From assembly GCA_031216445.1 (NCBI GenBank), contig CM062201.1:5449501-5513500 (forward strand): 64,000 nucleotides of DNA, read 5' to 3'. The stretch comes from Lateolabrax maculatus. Taxonomy: Eukaryota > Chordata > Actinopteri > Acropomatiformes > Lateolabracidae. The notes under the pieces are model-generated. The model worked only from the letters and a program-made list of their open reading frames with translations. It was not told the origin of the DNA and made no database searches. Made by a program: the position numbers and the translations under genes. Positions 60,864 through 64,000 of the stretch are shown in pieces. Numbering within the stretch: position 1 is the first letter of the stretch; every line of letters starts with the position of its first letter.

Positions 60864-60940
60864 GACTTTCTGGGACAGACCTTCTGCACCCTTGGAGAAA
60901 TCATCGGCTCCACAGGAGGGCGGCTGGAGAGGACCCTCTC
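60864..60940 (+). CDS. cpne9: Copine-9-like protein, coding exon 6 (end of C2A)
   Basis: The 77-base exon lies between a CT-rich tract ending in CCCTAAG and GTAAGT. It encodes DFLGQTFCTLGEIIGSTGGR and then LERTL, leaving two bases of Ser130. DFLGQ with TLGE is the last C2A strand pair of copines, and D105 is the expected third calcium ligand of loop 3. ERTL resembles CPNE9; CPNE5 and CPNE8 have EKPL or EKPI. The following copine exons (VPGKKCGT and C2B) were not found before 64000 and must lie beyond the window, so the gene is truncated only by the window edge. Confidence 0.94.
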
Positions 60941-62131
60941 GTAAGTTCCCCAACATCCTAACATCTGGTCTATTGTATCAATGAGAAATTGCTGCTCTCT
61001 TTCTATTTTTGTTTTGTTCAGGGGTTGAGTCATATTCATGATAAAAATTATGCACATAAATCTTTTCTTGCGTGAGGCAGAGTGAGAATGAAATGAGTCT
61101 CACTCCGTCTCTCGTTCCATATTTATCGATGGCTGCTGTGGAAAACGACACTATATGAGCCATCTCACTAATGCAATGTGTATTGACTCACCAAGCATAA
61201 GAAGCCTCATCAGTTATATTGTTAGATTAGAGTATGAGAGGCCAGATCAGCCTGTTGCATTATTGCACACTGAGCTGTTGTTGATGAAGTAGTATTGAGT
61301 CTTTTTATGTCACTCAAAAGCAACTGAAGGCTTTTTTTTCCACACAGTAAAAGGGGGAATATGGTGCATTCGTTGCAAACACAAATTACTTTTATTGCAT
61401 CTCTGCAACGTTAGATAACACACTGCATTCTCAGAAGGATAAGAGGTCAGAGAAGTCACGAGCCAGATTTGAACCTTTTTTATTGCAGGGACAAGGTATT
61501 GCCCTGCGTCTGCCTGTACACTATGGAGCTCATCATGCAGTGCGCAGGGGAACATTCTTCACAGTAACACTCACTGTAGGACAGCAAATGCATTAGAAGC
61601 TGTGTAATATCAGCTGAACAAGCAGAACTGCTGCACAGCCTGCATGAGTAAAAAGAAACTCGATTTGATTGTTTTTTCTTTCTATAATTGATTTCCTCAT
61701 ATCGGTTTATTGGGCGGTGCATTAACTGATTTGTAAGAGATTGAAGGTTAAATTCTCTTAACACAGATGCAAAAATGATCTAATTGGCAGAGTAAAATTT
61801 TAAAGAATGGATTCAGAGACAGACGGAACAGAGAGACATGAGGACGTAGATGATGTTTTGTGAGGCCCCTAACTGACAAACTAGAGTACTTCAGTATAGT
61901 CGGTTTGCCTCGGTAGTTTCAGCTGCAGCACTGCCTTCCTCTGAAGTGTTCCAGGTGGTGTTGAGATGTGCGCCGCCAGGTGGTCACCCCCACCTGTGAC
62001 ACTTCTAAAGAGATCTAAAGCTGAATCTGTGGAGGTAACCAAACAAGCAAGCTACTCTGGCCTAAAAATAGCTCACAACGTATCTAGACAGACCGTTTCC
62101 ATCACTGAGTTAGGATACCATGTGCGCTCTT

Positions 62132-62720
62132 CTAGGACTGCAACTGATGATTATTTTCATATCAATTAATCTGCTGAATATTTTCACAATAGTTCAGTCT
62201 CTTAGAGCATTTTTATTTTACCTTAAAATAACAGCTTCAAAGGCGGTTTGATGGTACAATGACTTGTTATTCCCACTCCGCACTCAGGATCTCCCAGGAG
62301 AAGTGCGTTACGTTTTAAGGCACCGCAGGATCTCCCAGGAGAAGTGCGTTACGTTTTAAGGCACCGCACGACAAGCGACGTAGCGACGTCGGCCTACAGT
62401 CTTTTAACCTCAGTAAAAGATATGTTTCGTTGCCTCTCCATCCCGGTTTTGTGCCGGCGTCTGTTCCCCTTTGAATAGTGTTTCTTCCCTCAAAGCCGCT
62501 CCAGCATCAACAGGTTTAAATGCGCCGGTGTCCTGTAATGACCACTTGTGGCAGCAGAGGCCGCTGTTGCTGCTGCTCAGCAAAAATTACACAGTGTTGC
62601 TTTAAATGTCAGAAAATTGGGAAAGCGTCCATCAGTTTCCCAGAATCCAAGGTGTCGATTCAAATGTCTTGTTTTGTCCAAGTAACAGTCCACAACCCAA
62701 CAATATTCAGTGTACAATGA
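62132..62720 (+). repeat. Family D element split by a second inserted element
   Basis: The left part (62132-62208: 'aggactgcaactgatgatta' then 'attaatctgctgaata') and the right part (62605-62720: 'aaatgtcagaaaattggg', 'caaatgtcttgttttgtcca', 'acaatattcagtgtac') are the two halves of a common teleost repeat that I recognise as normally continuous. Between them, about 62209-62604 begins 'accttaaaataacagcttc' and ends 'cacagtgttgctttaa', which are the characteristic ends of another high-copy fish element. Boundaries are approximate. Confidence 0.6.
62285..62366 (+). repeat. Exact 41-bp tandem duplication
   Basis: The unit starting CAGGATCTCCCAGGAGAAGT occurs at 62285-62325 and again, without a single mismatch, at 62326-62366. 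It lies inside the inserted element at 62209-62604. Perfect identity indicates a recent duplication, or possibly an assembly artefact. Confidence 0.95.
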
Positions 62721-63604
62721 TTGAAAACACATTTTGGAGGCTGGCACAAGCAAATGTTCTTTAATTTTACAACCAAGCATTGCAGTTGAAAGCTCTGGAA
62801 TAAACTAGCAAGTGTTTTTGCAAGTTATTTTCACTCCTCCTGCTACTGTTAACACAAGTTAACTTTCAAACTCAAATCATTTGCATTTTATATTCTGTTC
62901 ATATTCTCAGTGGAGTTTATAGCTGCTGACCAGGTTTACCACTCTACTAATTGGCACCCCCAAAAGCTCCTTTGTTGCTGCTCTTTGAGGTTTAGCTCAA
63001 CCAACAGTGACAGCTCTGCCTATAAACTAATACTTGTATAATTAAAACTCCAATCTGTCAACAGCAGGTCTGTCTGGGTTTGTAGAGTGTTTTTTTTTTT
63101 TTTTGTATATATATATTTTTTTTATTTGGGTCTGGAATGGTAGTTAAGTCTATGAATCACTGCCACTGACGTCAGCGAGACTTGGTGATGAGTCCAGTCG
63201 GCTAGGGGCCAGTTTAGGGCCCCTGCAGCTGTCCCCTGCCAGGAGCACTATTGACATGTTTCAGAAAGCTTATCATGCTCAGACAGGCCAAACAATCAGC
63301 CGGTTATGGTCCGCTGTCAGCCCAAATGCCACAGTGCTGGGGTGAGCAAGGGACGAAGAGAGAAACAGAAAAGGAGTGGAGAGGGAGAGGAATTAAGTAC
63401 TTTACATTTGGGCATCATTGGAATGTAAAGTGAATGTGATGCCAGTGGCTGCGACACAAACACGACAAATACAAAAATAGCCATTAAACCTGACATCAAA
63501 ATGTTAAAAAATAATCTAGGGAGACATCCAAGCCACGATTTCTGCATAACTCAGTTAACGTTCTTTTTAAAGTCTGAAGTCTCCTTTTAACTCTGTAAAA
63601 TCTG

Positions 63605-63620
63605 TCACACACACACACAC
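63605..63620. repeat. Short (CA)n microsatellite
   Basis: About eight CA units are followed by CGCAAATAG. Confidence 0.9.
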
Positions 63621-64000
63621 GCAAATAGATGAGATCTATAGATTTATGTCGCCCTTTTTTTTTTCTTTGTAAAATTGACTTTTAAAGACAAAAAATACAA
63701 TTACTCACACTCAACACAAACCTGCCTTAAGTTCCATTTGATCAATCATCTTTTCACTGTATCCATTAATGGAATTCACCTTGAGGAGAGAAATGACAAT
63801 GATAAGCGAAAGGTTACGTACAATAAGACCCCTGTCTGAAGGATTGTTATAATGACTTATTCTGTGATTAATGGGGGACAATGGAGCTTAAAGACACTGA
63901 CAAGGGGGATCCTCCAACACTGCACAGATAACAGCCCAATCCATCCATCAAATGAAGGTATGACTGCAGAAAAATACTTGCGGCATGTAATGTTATGTAA

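Larger units (their letters stand above)
60941..64000 (+). other. cpne9: Start of cpne9 intron 6 (continues past the window)
   Basis: The interval begins with GTAAGT. No further copine exon was recognised. It contains the nested repeat at 62132-62720, poly(T) near 63090-63103 and a short (CA)n at 63605-63620. ORFs in it are unsupported. Confidence 0.75.

Noticed and set aside
1..64000. CRISPR arrays, prokaryotic operons or phage-type systems
   Set aside because: No regularly spaced identical repeats, and gene structure is spliced with vertebrate families, so a prokaryotic reading is excluded.

Overview
The window is vertebrate nuclear DNA, most likely from a percomorph teleost. It is AT-rich and mostly non-coding. 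It is dense in (CA)n and (CT)n microsatellites and carries several families of short dispersed elements of the kind common in percomorph genomes. Coding information is confined to small exons with consensus GT-AG splice sites. No bacterial-type operon, CRISPR array, rRNA, convincing tRNA or autonomous transposon gene was seen. Most ORFs of 60-190 codons are chance or microsatellite-driven.

Two protein genes are supported, arranged head to head. On the minus strand is an LHFPL tetraspan gene, best matched to LHFPL4 (GARLH4, the GABA-A receptor auxiliary subunit). Coding exon 1 is at 28121-28529 and exon 2 at 10614-10850, separated by a 17.3 kb intron. A candidate last coding exon lies at 6784-6842. 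On the plus strand is a copine, best matched to CPNE9, whose first six coding exons lie at 39312-39391, 41022-41062, 54217-54263, 57514-57617, 58948-58987 and 60864-60940. All join in frame and encode the first 129 complete residues, essentially the C2A domain. The rest of the gene lies beyond the right edge. LHFPL4 and CPNE9 are also near neighbours on human chromosome 3p25, which supports both names.

Layout: 1-1490 dispersed repeats; 1490-6783 repeat-poor AT-rich DNA that may include the lhfpl4 3' UTR; 6784-28529 lhfpl4 exons and introns; 28530-39226 the divergent intergenic region, with simple-sequence tracts beside both genes; 39227-60940 the cpne9 5' region, exons and introns; 60941-64000 the next cpne9 intron, with a nested repeat insertion. 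The two genes are not a pathway. One product is a synaptic membrane protein and the other a calcium-dependent phospholipid-binding protein, both neuronal in mammals.

No complete novel system is evident. The items most worth a second look are a 27-bp perfect hairpin in lhfpl4 intron 2, further hairpins, the candidate third lhfpl4 exon, the triplex- and quadruplex-prone tracts beside both genes, upstream ORFs in the presumed cpne9 leader, and a nested repeat with an exact 41-bp tandem duplication.
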